Assembly: GCA_951804985.1 (NCBI GenBank)
Contig: OX638132.1
Span: 87,362,696-87,426,695 of the forward strand
Reading direction: 5' to 3'
Source of the DNA: Dryomyza anilis
Taxonomy: Eukaryota > Arthropoda > Insecta > Diptera > Dryomyzidae
Length of the DNA: 64,000 nt
A model generated the notes under the pieces. That model was given only the letters and a program-made list of their open reading frames with translations, ran no database searches and had not been told where the DNA came from. Positions 47,371-59,737 of this stretch are shown in pieces (position 1 is the stretch's first letter; every line of letters starts with the position of its first letter). The position numbers and the translations under genes are program-made.

Positions 47371-47549
47371 TAGAGATGGGCATGTGAGCGTGATTCAGCG
47401 TGATTCACGTGAATCACGCGTGATCACGCGTAATTGTGATTGAATCCTAATTTTGTTCACGTGATTGTGAGTGAGTGTGCGTGATTAAAACTATTCTTTC
47501 GTAAGCGTGAGTGAGTGTGAGTCAAAACTCAGTCACGTGCCCATCTCTA
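47371..47549. mobile_element. hAT-type MITE with 8-bp target duplication
   Basis: TAGAGATGGGCATGTGA at the left and TCACGTGCCCATCTCTA at the right are terminal inverted repeats. They are flanked by perfect 8-bp direct repeats GTTCATAT (47,363-47,370 and 47,550-47,557). An 8-bp duplication with TAGAGATGGGCA-type ends is characteristic of the hAT superfamily. The 179-bp body is packed with GTGATTCACG and GTGAGTGAGTG words, a plausible set of transposase-binding repeats. No transposase is encoded here. Confidence 0.9.
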
Positions 47550-49260
47550 GTTCATATCTTAGGAATATTTTCTAGAGGAAGCACTATCAGGGGAAAATGT
47601 CTCGAGAGGAAATTTTCGGTTAAGAATTGTTTGGGGTAGAATTTTCTCAGGTACTAATTGACCGGGGAAGAAGTGTCTCGGGACTTAATTGTACTGATTT
47701 AAATTATTGCTGAAAGAATCCTTATTTTTTCAGTTTAAAACAGAGCCTACTTTTTATTATAGGCACCATATCGAACGCCTTAATACCTTATAATTTAATA
47801 ATTAAAACTGAAACCTTAAAAAGAACTCCTAAAACATTGAAAATGAGCGCAATATTGTCCACCAGCAGAGCCCAAGCGGCTTTACGTGACTTTAAAAAAG
47901 TTTTATCGTGTCGATTCACGTCTCCAAGTAAATCCGCACGCTTCCATTTAGACATTTTGTTCTTATCTGATTGGAAATTTGTACAAATAAATAATGGCAG
48001 ACGACGATTCAAAACTTCTGTTCACGTGTTTATTGTCCCTTCAGGTATGAAATGCTAATATTTGCCGAAAATTAATTGAGTTTTCTGAAGAGGACTTTAC
48101 AAAGTTGTCGCTTTTAAGGTTTAATGCATACCCTTAATGGATGGTTATTAAAGACTTTATTTAAGTAAAACGTAAACTACTTTTTTCAGTCATTGAAATG
48201 TAATTCATCAGCACCTACTTCGATTAATCACAATCAATTTTTGTTAAATATATATTTTGTAATACTTTTGAAATATTGTCACCTCAATATTACTTTTACT
48301 ATTATTATTATTATTTTTATTCTTATTATTATTGATAGACCACATAACTTGTCATTACTTTGCTTACATAAAATTTCCTGACACTGTGCACCACAGCATT
48401 TTAGTCCCCATGCACGACCCAATTTCATTGACAGTCTTTCGAATTCTGTCAAAAACGTGACGATATTGTGAAAAATATTTTCACAGCATCAAGTGTATGC
48501 GTGAGGTGAAAGGGGGAGCAATTTCTGTATTTTGTTAACTTTACACTTTCTACTTATTTCTGACATTATTTAAAGCAAAGCAAAGTAAATAAAGCATTGA
48601 AGAGTCATCTGAACTCCTGCTTTTGTCTGCTATACTGAAGTGATGGCATTTCGTACTTCTACATCATCTAGTCATCATCATCATCACCATCACCGACACC
48701 CTCCATGTCAAATGACAAAATCTCAAAAATGTCCACGAACATAACCTGGTATCTGGGTAGTTGTGATGTAGAAATAGTAGTAGTGAAATAGAAAAAAACA
48801 AAGCTTGGGGAAATGATTCAGCGACTTGGGAATTTCACGCTGTAAATTTATTTATTTTTTCTGCGATTTACTATTCATGAATAGAATTTTTACAGCGCTG
48901 TTGTGCGAGAAAGTAAATTGAAAAATTTCATTTGCGACCTATATTCGCATGATTTACGCACCATTTTGAACTCTCGTTTCATTAGATTTCCATTTGCATT
49001 GAAATATAAATAGCTTCATCAGCATCATTAGATGGTATTTTGAAGTGGATTTCAAATTGATTTCAGTTTATTAAATAGTTATTGAAGACAGGAATAAAGT
49101 TTTACTACTGAATTTGCATTAATGCGATGTTGATAACTAATCCGTCAATTAAGTACGAAATACAATTAAAGAATTGATTGAATAGCATCAAGGAATTAAT
49201 TAAATTTAAAGAAATATAAAGAAATTGAAGATAATATTATGAAGTAGAGAATTTAATGCA
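47550..49260. other. Degenerate repeats, then a less AT-rich single-copy stretch
   Basis: TTCTAGAGGAAGCACTATCAG at about 47,572 repeats the word at 47,260, so the hAT MITE sits in a local duplication. From 47,800 to 48,060 both strands are open for about 73 codons. The - strand frame has ordinary composition (KNKMSKWKRADLLGDVNRHD), but no family is recognised. At 48,029-48,046, TATTGTCCCTTCAG is followed at once by GTATGA, a weaker fused splice-site word. From 48,390 to 49,000 the stretch is less AT-rich, with CATCATCATCATCACCATCACC at about 48,674. Confidence 0.35.
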
Positions 49261-52200
49261 ATATAATTGAATAGAATTGAATTGAATTGAATTGAATAGA
49301 ATAGAATAGAATAGAATAGAATAGAATTGAATAGAATTGAATAGAATTGAATAGAATTGAATAGAATTGAATAGAACTGAATAGAATTGAATAGAATTCA
49401 ATAGAATTCAATAGAATTGAATAGAATTCAATAGAATTCAATAGAATTGAATAGAATTGAATAGAATTGAATAGAATTGAATAGAATTGAATAGAATTGA
49501 ATAGAATTGAATAGAATTGAATAGAATTGAATAGAATTGAATAGAATTGTATAGAATTGAATAGAATTGAATAGAATTGAATAGAATTGAATAGAATTGA
49601 ATAGAATTGAATAGAATTGAATAGAATTGAATAGAATTGAATAGAATTAAATAGAATTGAATAGAATTGAATAGAATTGAATAGAATTGAATATAATTGA
49701 ATAGAATGGAATAGAATTGAGTAGAATTGAATAGAATTGAATAGAATTGAATAGAATTGAATAGAATTGAATAGAATTGAATAGAATTGAATAGAATTGA
49801 ATAGAATTGAATAGAATTGAATAGAATTGAATAGAATTGAATAGAATTGAATAGAATTGAATAGAATTGAATAGAATTGAATAGAATTGAATAGAATTGA
49901 ATAGAATTGAATAGAATTGAATAGAATTGAATAGAATTGAATAGAATTGAATAGAATTGAATAGAATTGAATAGAATTGAATAGAATTGAATAGAATAGA
50001 ATTGAATAGAATTGAATAGAATTGAATAGAATTGAATAGAATTGAATAGAATTGAATAGAATTGAATAGAATTGAATAGAATTGAATAGAATTAAATAGA
50101 ATTGAATAGAATTGAATAGAATTGAATATAATTGAATAGAATTGAATAGAATTGAATAGAATTGAATAGAATTGAATAGAATTGAATAGAATTGAATAGA
50201 ATTGAATAGAATTGAATAGAATTGAATAGAATTGAATAGAATTGAATAGAATTGAATAGAATTGAATAGAATTGAATAGAATTGAATAGAATTGAATAGA
50301 ATTGAATAGAATTGAATAGAATTGAATAGAATTGAATAGAATTGAATAGAATTGAATAGAATTGAATAGAATTGAATAGAATTGAATAGAATTGAAAAGA
50401 ATTGAATATAATTGAATAGAATTGAATAGAATTGAATAGAATTGAATAGAATTGAATAGAATTGAATAGAATTGAATAGAATTGAATAGAATAGAATAGA
50501 ATAGAATAGAATAGAATAGAATTGAATAGAATTGAATAAATTTGAATAGAATTGAATAGAATTGAATAGAATTGAATAGAATTGAATAGAATTGAATAGA
50601 ATTGAATAGAATTGAATAGAATTGAATAGAATTGAATAGAATTGAATAGAATTGAATAGAATTGAATAGAATTGAATAGAATTGAATAGAATTGAATAGA
50701 ATTGAATAGAATTGAATAGAATTGAATAGAATTGAATAGAATTGAATAGAATTGAATAGAATTGAATAGAATTGAATAGAATTGAATAGAATTGAATAGA
50801 ATTGAATAGAATTGAATAGAATTGAATAGAATTGAATAGAATTGAATAGAATTGAATAGAATTGAATAGAATTGAATAGAATTGAATAGAATTGAATAGA
50901 ATTGAATAGAATTGAATAGAATTGAATAGAATTGAATAAAATTGAATAGAATTGAATAGAATTGAATAGAATTGAATAGAATTGAATAGAATTGAATAGA
51001 ATTGAATAGAATTGAATAGAATTGAATAGAATTGAATAGAATTGAATAGAATTGAATAGAATTGAATAGAATTGAATAGAATTGAATAGAATTGAATAGA
51101 ATAGAATTGAATAGAATTGAATAGAATTGAATAGAATTGAATAGAATTGAATAGAATTGAATATAATTGAATAGAATTGAATAGAATTGAATAGAATTGA
51201 ATAGAATTGAATAGAATTGAATAGAATTGAATAGAATTGAATAGAATTGAATAGAATTGAATAGAATTGAATAGAATTGAATAGAATTGAATAGAATTGA
51301 ATAGAATTGAATAGAATTGAATAGAATTGAATAGAATTGAATAGAATTGAATAGAATTGAATAGAATTGAATAGAATTGAATAGAATTGAATAGAATTGA
51401 ATAGAATTGAATAGAATTGAATAAAATTGAATAGAATTGAATAGAATTGAATAGAATTGAATAGAATTGAATAGAATTGAATAGAATTGAATAGAATTGA
51501 ATAGAATTGAATAGAATTGAATAGAATTGAATAGAATTGAATAGAATTGAATAGAATTGAATAGAATTGAATAGAATTGAATAGAATAGAATTGAATAGA
51601 ATTGAATAGAATTGAATAGAATTGAATAGAATTGAATAGAATTGAATAGAATTGAAAAGAATTGAATATAATTGAATAGAATTGAATAGAATTGAATAGA
51701 ATTGAATAGAATTGAATAGAATTGAATAGAATTGAATAGAATTGAATAGAATAGAATAGAATAGAATAGAATTGAATAGAATTGAATAAATTTGAATAGA
51801 ATTGAATAGAATTGAATAGAATTGAATAGAATTGAATAGAATTGAATAGAATTGAATAGAATTGAATAGAATTGAATAGAATTGAATAGAATTGAATAGA
51901 ATTGAATAGAATTGAATAGAATTGAATAGAATTGAATAGAATTGAATAGAATTGAATAGAATTGAATAGAATTGAATAGAATTGAATAGAATTGAATAGA
52001 ATTGAATAGAATTGAATAGAATTGAATAGAATTGAATAGAATTGAATAGAATTGAATAGAATTGAATAGAATTGAATAGAATTGAATAGAATTGAATAGA
52101 ATTGAATAGAATTGAATAGAATTGAATAGAATTGAATAGAATTGAATAGAATTGAATAGAATTGAATAGAATTGAATAGAATTGAATAAAATTGAATAGA

Positions 52201-53660
52201 ATTGAATAGAATTGAATAGAATTGAATAGAATTGAATAGAATTGAATAGAATTGAATAGAATTGAATAGAATTGAATAGAATTGAATAGAATTGAATAGA
52301 ATTGAATAGAATTGAATAGAATTGAATAGAATTGAATAGAATAGAATTGAATAGAATTGAATAGAATTGAATAGAATTGAATAGAATTGAATAGAATTGA
52401 ATATAATTGAATAGAATTGAATAGAATTGAATAGAATTGAATAGAATTGAATAGAATTGAATAGAATTGAATAGAATTGAATAGAATTGAATAGAATTGA
52501 ATAGAATTGAATAGAATTGAATAGAATTGAATAGAATTGAATAGAATTGAATAGAATTGAATAGAATTGAATAGAATTGAATAGAATTGAATAGAATTGA
52601 ATAGAATTGAATAGAATTGAATAGAATTGAATAGAATTGAATAGAATTGAATAGAATTGAATAGAATTGAATATAATTGAATAGAATTGAATAGAATTGA
52701 ATAGAATTGAATAGAATTGAATAGAATTGAATAGAATTGAATAGAATTGAATAGAATTGAATAGAATTGAATAGAATTGAATAGAATTGAATAGAATTGA
52801 ATAGAATTGAATAGAATTGAATAGAATTGAATAGAATTGAATAGAATTGAATAGAATTGAATAGAATTGAATAGAATTGAATAGAATTGAATAGAATTGA
52901 ATAGAATTGAATAGAATTGAATAGAATTGAATAGAATTGAATAGAATTGAATAGAATTGAATAGAATTGAATAGAATTGAATAGAATTGAATAGAATTGA
53001 ATAGAATTGAATAGAATTGAATAGAATTGAATAGAATTGAATAGAATTGAATAGAATTGAATAGAATTGAATAGAATTGAATAGAATTGAATAGAATTGA
53101 ATATAATTGAATAGAATTGAATAGAATTGAATAGAATTGAATAGAATTGAATAGAATTGAATAGAATTGAATAGAATTGAATAGAATTGAATAGAATTGA
53201 ATAGAATTGAATAGAATTGAATAGAATTGAATAGAATTGAATAGAATTGAATAGAATTGAATAGAATTGAATAGAATTGAATAGAATTGAATAGAATTGA
53301 ATTGAATAGAATTGAATAGAATTGAATTGAATAGAATTGAATAGAATTGAATAGAATTGAATAGAATTGAATAGAATTGAATAGAATTGAATTGAATAGA
53401 ATTGAATAGAATTGAATAGAATTGAATAGAATTGAATAGAATTGAATAGAATTGAATAGAATTGAATAGAATTGAATAGAATTGAATAGAATTGAATAGA
53501 ATTGAATAGAATTGAATAGAATTGAATAGAATTGAATAGAATTGAATAGAATTGAATAGAATTGAATAGAATTGAATAGAATTGAATAGAATTGAATAGA
53601 ATTGAATAGAATTGAATAGAATTGAATAGAATTGAATAGAATTGAATAGATCTTAATAGA
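49261..53660. repeat. 4.4-kb satellite of a 10-bp unit (AATAGAATTG)
   Basis: The array holds about 440 near-perfect copies of AATAGAATTG. It has short AATAG-only runs (49,290-49,325; 50,490-50,520; 51,750-51,770), AATTG-only runs near the left edge and at 53,300-53,395, and rare substitutions. On the - strand the unit TCAATTCTAT has no stop in any frame, so all three frames stay open for over 1,300 codons as NSIQFYSILF repeats. This is not a protein gene. AATT recurs every 10 bp, close to one helical turn. Confidence 0.95.
50391..52410. repeat. Higher-order duplication of about 1,240-1,260 bp within the satellite
   Basis: Rare variants recur in the same order: GAAAAGAATTGAATATAATT near 50,394 and 51,654; the AATAG-only run at 50,490 and 51,750; AATAAATTTGAATAG at 50,535 and 51,785; GAATAAAATTG near 50,935 and 52,185; AGAATAGAATTG at about 51,099 and 52,339; and GAATATAATTG at about 51,160 and 52,400. 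The offset shrinks from 1,260 to 1,250 to 1,240, that is, by single 10-bp units. This is a segmental duplication with later loss of units. Confidence 0.85.
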
Positions 53661-55745
53661 ATTTAATATAAATGATAAACATAATAATATTGACATACAT
53701 TGCAGTATATTTTACCATTTTTGCATAAAATTGAATAAACACAAAACTAAATTGCATTTGGATATAATACAAAATCACTTTTGACTATTTACACTTAATA
53801 TTTTGTAGGATTTTCGCCGAAACTAACATGAAATAATAAAAATGGAAATAAATTGCATGGAAACCGAGCAAATTGTTTTGTTACAAATCACAAATATTAC
53901 GCCCTTTCGCGTTGACAACATTTCAATTTACTGTTTTCAATAAAAATCAAGTATAACTGCAATGAATTTTGTCAACTGTTAAATACGAAATCGAAAACGA
54001 TTAAACTACATTTTTCCCAATGTTCGTTGGTTGGTTCTATGGCATAGCATGTATATGAACTAAGCGCACAATGACACAAAGAGCAAATAAAAGAAATTCA
54101 ATTTCCTTGAATTTTTACCCAAAAAAAAAAAAAGGAAAAAATAAAATAATCCTAAGAAATTTTTTTGTTGCTCTGAAGGATACACGCGCATTTTTATCCT
54201 TTACTATAAAATACTCCACAAAAGCCCACCGAATAATCCGAGCAAATCCACTCCACATTTCAGTTTGCTATGTGGTGCAGAGGCCCACGAAAAAGTACCG
54301 CAATAAAAATGGAAATCGAAAACAATAAAAAAGAAAACTTTTGCTGCCGCTCTGCTCGCACGGTTTATTGCGAACGCAAAGCGCAAAATTCAAACGTCGA
54401 TGTCGATGGGACCGGTGGGGCGTATGAGTAACACGTGGCGGTAGCGTGGTATGTGGTAAAGGTAGCGGAAAGATTGAGCTTGGTGACTAAGTTAGTGCGG
54501 CACTGTAGGCTAATGCAGCCGAGTGTATTTGCTACACACCAGGGAGTCCGTCGTACGTCGGAAATGTGCATGAAGTAAATATTTGTTTTTTTTTTTGTAA
54601 ATAAAGTTAAAGTTAAATTCTGAAAAATAACCAAATATAAAATTTAAACAAAAGTCGCATTTTGTAGCGAAAAAATCAACCGCGTCGAATGCGCGTCGTA
54701 GCTGCCAATTGAAATTGCAATTATTCAATCCATTAAGCAATGAGCATCATGCTCAATCGATTACCACGCATACGTTGTAGCACTACGTTGTAACGTTACG
54801 TCGAACGGTAATGCTACGCATTAAATGCGGAAACAATTGAGGAAGGCGAACAAAAAACACTTTAATGTGCCACATTTGCATTAAACACGAGCACAAAAGC
54901 ATTTTACACAATACGCCTGCAATAAAGCGACATCAATAAGGAATATTTTATAAAAAGGATACTTTAAGCGATATCCTGCAGTATTACGTACCAATGTTAA
55001 AAATCAATTACCAACAAATTTTAGCGTTTAAACAAAAGGCGCAGAAATAAAATAAAAAACAATAATAATAATGAAAACAGGGCAGCGAAGCATTAAGCCG
55101 CACATCCTGTTTGCCTGATTTCGAAATTGAAAAGTAACGACCGCGGAAAAATTGCATGCAATATAGTAATTGACAAAATGTAAGAAAGCGGTGGCAAGTG
55201 TAAAAAATAAAAATACAAAATAACAGCATAAAGTAGCGATAAAATTTTACAACTTTCGATTTTCAATTTGGCAACAGTCTGACGACTGGAGTGCGCTACA
55301 AACATGAAAACCTCGAAAACTGACAACGTTGCTAAAACTGACAACACTGCACTGAGCTAATTTCATCATATTGCATACACTGTACTAAAGTATAGCTATT
55401 TAAAAAGAGTAGACATTAAATTGTTTAAATTTTGAAAAGTATGTACATTAAAAACCACATTTTATAAATCGTTATTTTTGCAACATGGCATATAAAATTA
55501 TTATATCATTGTCGGCGTATAGAGTCAATGGTGCGCCTTTGCCATCGCATGATGTTTACTTGCCACAATTGAAAATCGAATCAAAGAAATGTTTGAAATT
55601 GAAATGAAGTAGGCGTCGTCTAGGGCGCACCCACTTCCGCGATACATGCAATGACACTGTGAAAAAATAATCATTCTATATATTTGAAATGAAATTGCAT
55701 GGAGTTTGTGCTGAATTTCAATTTAAAATTATTTTATGATTTGAC
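53661..55745. other. Less AT-rich, apparently single-copy island
   Basis: From about 53,990 to 55,380 the DNA is free of recognised repeats and less AT-rich. Frames of 60-89 codons are open on both strands, overlap one another, and show no family likeness. A TACGTTGTAGCACTACGTTGTA run at 54,772-54,793 is a short direct repeat. No gene is called. Confidence 0.4.
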
Positions 55746-55747
55746 AT

Positions 55748-56395
55748 TTTTCATAAAAAGCTTTTTCATAAAAAGCTTTTACATAATAAGCTTTTTCATA
55801 AAAAGCTTTTGCATAAAAAGCTTTTTCATAAAAAGCTTTTTCATAAAAAGCTTTTTCATAAAAAGCTTTTTAATAAAAAGCTTTTTCATAAAAAATCTTT
55901 TCATAAAAAGTTTTTTCATAAAAAGCTTTTTCATAAAAAGCTTTTTCATAAAAAGCTTTTTTCATAAAAAGCTTTTTCATAAAAATCATTTTCATAACAA
56001 GCTTTTTCATAAAAAGCTTTTTATAAAAAGCTTTTTCATAAAAGCTTTTTCATAAAATGTCTTTTCATAAAAAGCTTTTTTATAAAATGTCTTTTCATAA
56101 AAAGCTTTTTTATAAAAAGTTTTTTCATAAAAATCTTTTTCATAAAAAAATTTTTCATAAAAAGCTTTTTAATAAAAAGCATTTTCATAAAAATCTTTTT
56201 CATAAAAAGCTTTTTTATGAAAAGCTTTTTCATTAAAAGTCTTTTCATAAAAAGCTTTTTAATAAAAAGTTTTTTCATAAAAATCTTTTTCATAAAAAGG
56301 TTTTTCATTAATTGATTTTTTTCATACAAAGCTTTTCGTAAGAATCTTTTTCTTAAAAAGTTTTTCATAAAAGCATTTTTAATAAAAATATTTTA
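55748..56395. repeat. 15-bp palindromic minisatellite (AAAAAGCTTTTTCAT)
   Basis: About 42 units of AAAAAGCTTTTTCAT are seen. Twelve of the 15 bases form a perfect dyad (AAAAAGCTTTTT, with a HindIII site). Most variation lies in the AGCT centre (ATCT, GTCT, GTTT). The + strand reads FFIKS and the - strand MKKLFIKK because the unit is a multiple of three. The 118- and 110-codon frames here are therefore artefacts. Confidence 0.92.
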
Positions 56396-57458
56396 GAAAT
56401 TGTACTTTATTCGTTTGTTTTTTTTTTTTTTCACTGTACACACTTGGATTTGCACATGCAATTGTTTGGGGTTGTTTCAATGTTTTAAATGACGGTATGG
56501 AAATGAGTTCATTTGAATGGAAATTGATAGCGTGGCAAAGAAATTCGCAAAACGGAAGAGTAAACATCGTCGTGGCAAACGCCCCGTTAGCGTCGAATGT
56601 GACGACGTAGGAAGTGACGCGTGGGTAATGTGAGTAGTTCGAGTGTGCCAAGCGACAGGTGCGCCACGACAAAAGACAAAAGTCATTTAGAGACAGACAA
56701 TGTGCACCTTCAACGAAAGTCCTTCATGTAATGCATAAGTATTTCGTAGAAAACTTTTGTGATTTTACAATTGTTTCAATTTTTTATAGCAATTTTCAAA
56801 CAAATACACTAATTATTTCTTTGTAAATTCCATTGATTAAAACTAAGTCACTTGTCACATAGCACATCATTCATGAAGTTGCCTATTAACTTAGTCCACA
56901 CTTTAGCTTAAGCATATCAATTACCCTGGGTGGTAGATTCTTTTCTAAGGCTTCCTTCGATCATGTGCTACTAAGTGCATTCAATCTCTAAAAGCTCTGA
57001 ATGTGCTACATGTGACTCAAACTACTGCCAATGTCTTACTGACCACTCAAAGCCTTTTAGCCAGGCACTTTTCCAAACGATAGCAAGGCAAGGCAATTGC
57101 AGGCAACAACTTTGCACCTGACAACCAACAACAGGCAACACAAGCAGTAGCAGCAGCAATTGCAAATTGCTTCGTGCGCTTTTATGCCGTCGCACGTTGC
57201 CGTCAGAACCTACGCGACCACTACCACTCCACTCAATTTGCACAACACTTTAGACAATTGCTGGAGCAGTCGCCAACGGTACCGGCACGGACACTAGTTT
57301 AATGGGCTGCATTTATGCTCAGCCGCAGAAAATCTTCGCTGACTTGGCACCTCTTCCGTACGAACGACACACGTTCGAAGAACCCTCACAAGAAATTCTC
57401 CTCGCAGTTCAGCTCGTAACCCTCGATAAACTTGTAACGGCAAATAGTTTTGTGTACA
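56396..57458. other. Less AT-rich, apparently single-copy island
   Basis: From about 56,480 to 57,440 there is no recognised repeat. CAGGCAACA/GCAGTAGCAGCAGC runs lie at 57,098-57,155. A + strand frame starting at 57,302 opens MGCIYAQPQK and stays protein-like to about 57,455, then runs straight into a repeat element. It has no visible splice signal. I do not recognise it and treat it as unproven. Confidence 0.35.
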
Positions 57459-58080
57459 CTCAGCAGAAAAGTTCCACTAAAAAGTTAAAAGTTCAACTTT
57501 TGATTTTATGGTACATTTAGAAATAGTTATTTCATAATTTTTTAAAGTTTTCCATTAAAGTTTATAGTATTTGTCTAATTGAATACTATGGCATAATTTA
57601 AATAATATTTTATATATCATAATAACATATTTACATTTTTTTTTTAAATACTATTAAGTTTATAGTATTTCAACTATTATCGTTATAATGTAGTTCTATG
57701 TTCTATGTACTTCCAAATTTAATTATAGTAGAAATACTATTGCTTTTAACTGTTTCTTTCTGTAAAAATAAATGTCTGAAAAATTTAATATATAGTGTTC
57801 AGGTAATATATATTATACTATTAAATTAATAATATATTATGTCATTATATACTTAAAGAACATACTATAATTTTACTATAATTTTAATGGTATATTGCAT
57901 TAATAGTATATAAAATAAATGGTTTAAATAATTAATAGTATATACACAACATTGTACTAATAGTTTTAATGTTATTTTTATAATAGTATGCATCATATTG
58001 ACCAATTTTAATAGTCAATCATTTCTATTTTTTCTATTAAAAATCTAATAATGTTGGCAACATTTTTTCGAAGTGTACAC
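57459..58080. mobile_element. Inverted-repeat element with GTGTACACT ends
   Basis: GTGTACACTCAGCAGAAAAG at the left and TTTTTTCGAAGTGTACACTG at the right suggest inverted GTGTAC ends, although pairing beyond the first bases is weak. The interior is AT-rich with many AATAGTATAT words and ACCAATTTTAATAGTC near the right end, as in the MITEs at 8.5 and 29.3 kb. It is too degenerate to be sure that this is one element. Confidence 0.4.
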
Positions 58081-58285
58081 TGAAAAAATCCAAATAAATT
58101 TTAATTATTGCTTAAATAGTTTTTAACCAATATTATTTTAATACACTCTGAAAAAATACCATATAATTCATTGTAGAATTTAATGGTATTTACTGATTAT
58201 AAAACAATGTATCGTATTGACAAACTTTAATTGAAAAATACTTTTTAAATATTATTTTAATGGAATGGTATATTTTTTTGAGTAT
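58078..58285. mobile_element. Degenerate MITE of the same AT-rich family
   Basis: It begins CACTGAAAAAATCC and contains a second CACTCTGAAAAAATACCATA at about 58,144. It holds TTTAATGGTATTTACTGATT and ends near ATGGTATATTTTTTTGAGTA. The wording matches the family at 29,263-29,443, but the ends are poor. Confidence 0.4.
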
Positions 58286-59737
58286 AGAGATATCTGTATT
58301 AGTGTCTGTCTGTCTGCATTGGAGTATATAGCTGACGACAGCCAATCGCTGTTGCTGGTCACAGCTGCTGCCCAAAGTGCAATCGTAAAAAGTGGGTTGT
58401 ACCCGGTAATATTTGCAAACAATTTGTTTTTGTTGTACAGGTATTTATTGCGACTTTACCGGTAAACGGAGTTTCGTATTAAATTCATAAATTCTCTAGC
58501 GCCTTAAAGTATGCTATGCAGTATGGTGCCTGCATAATAAATGCGTTTGTATTGCATTTGAATGTCTGGCGAAAGATGGCAGCAAATGTATTTGCACTGC
58601 CACAAAATATGCCTTAAGATTTGAACTGCAAATAAAATTCCATTTCTGCAATATTTGGCCATTTGTCGTATACACATGCACGTATACACGCACGCACGAA
58701 CACATGCACGCACGCACGCACGTACACATTTGGCATAATTTGGCATGCTAACGCACGAACGTACAACACTTGCATGTGACCGCAAATAAAACATTTCGTA
58801 AACACAATCATGTTCGGCTCTGAAATAATGAAGCATACCTTTAGGCGACCACATGCCAGCCAACTCTCTTTCTCTCACTCTCTATACACTGTGACCAGGG
58901 GCGGACTGCGTATAAAAACCAATCGAGTTTCACTTAGTGAGCTGATCATTAAATATAAAATTACTCAAATTTTTCAACTAAATATACAAAAATTGGTAAC
59001 ATTTTACTAATGGCGAAGTCTCCTCTAGAAATCGAAAAAGGTTCATTAATTTATATATTAAACATAGGCGTATTACATAGGATCATGCAGTTAAAAGTCG
59101 AATCTTACTGAAAAAAGGTCGATGTACAAGTTACAAGGGAATGCTCTCCCTGAAAATGGTCTTTTTGCGATTCTAAAAAGTTGATTTTATTTAATGTTAA
59201 TATGTGAAGGGCCGATCTAGGTTAAGAATGACCAATATAACGATTTTAATGTATTCTAGCTATTATTGAAATTAACAAAAATTGTTTAAAAAAAATATTT
59301 TATGAAATTGTGCCAATTAAAAACGAAATTTTGTTAAGATTTTTCATTCGAGTCCATCGATTTTAATATATTTTAGCTATTCTTGAAATTAACAAAAATT
59401 AATTAAAAAAATATTTTATGAAATTGTCAATTAAAAACCAAATATTCTTAAGATTTTACATTCGAGTCCATCCCTGTCTGACGCACACACACAGATACAT
59501 GTGACACACATATATAAATTTTCATTGTCGAGAAAATTGAAACAAGCGAATAAACGCATAGATTTGCATTTTCATTTAAGTTAAGCAGCTTCCCTCGAAC
59601 TGTATGGACAAGTTGAGGCTCTACCACTTCTAGAACTTTTCACTATCTTTCTCATTTTTTTTTCTCCCATCACACGCATGCTCTCACTCTGTCACACTTG
59701 CTGCTTCAGCTGCTGTGTCATGCTATTTGTATTTCAG
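58286..59737. other. Non-coding stretch with CACG microsatellite and a tandem duplication
   Basis: A CACGCACG run lies at 58,680-58,722. A pyrimidine tract CTCTCTTTCTCTCACTCTCT at 58,863-58,882 could be a GAGA-factor site on the other strand. At about 59,240-59,356 and 59,357-59,473 a unit of about 115 bp is duplicated in tandem (TTGAAATTAACAAAAATT, AATATTTTATGAAATTGT, CATTCGAGTCCATC). No gene is recognised. Confidence 0.45.

Noticed and set aside
48029..48052. A second fused splice-site word (CCCTTCAG|GTATGA)
   Set aside because: GTATGA is a poor 5' splice site, and no open, composition-distinct exon follows. Kept only as a note in the region entry.
49647..53696. A giant - strand open frame of about 1,350 codons
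   Set aside because: It is the 10-bp satellite read through. All three - frames are equally open and repeat the same ten residues, so there is no sign of a real gene.
55699..56368. 118- and 110-codon frames rich in FIKS and KKLF
   Set aside because: Products of the 15-bp minisatellite, whose unit length keeps one frame open on each strand.
57302..57520. MGC-starting frame that could suggest a lipid-modified protein
   Set aside because: The frame runs directly into a repeat element at about 57,459, has no splice donor, and matches nothing I recognise. The MGC start alone is weak evidence.
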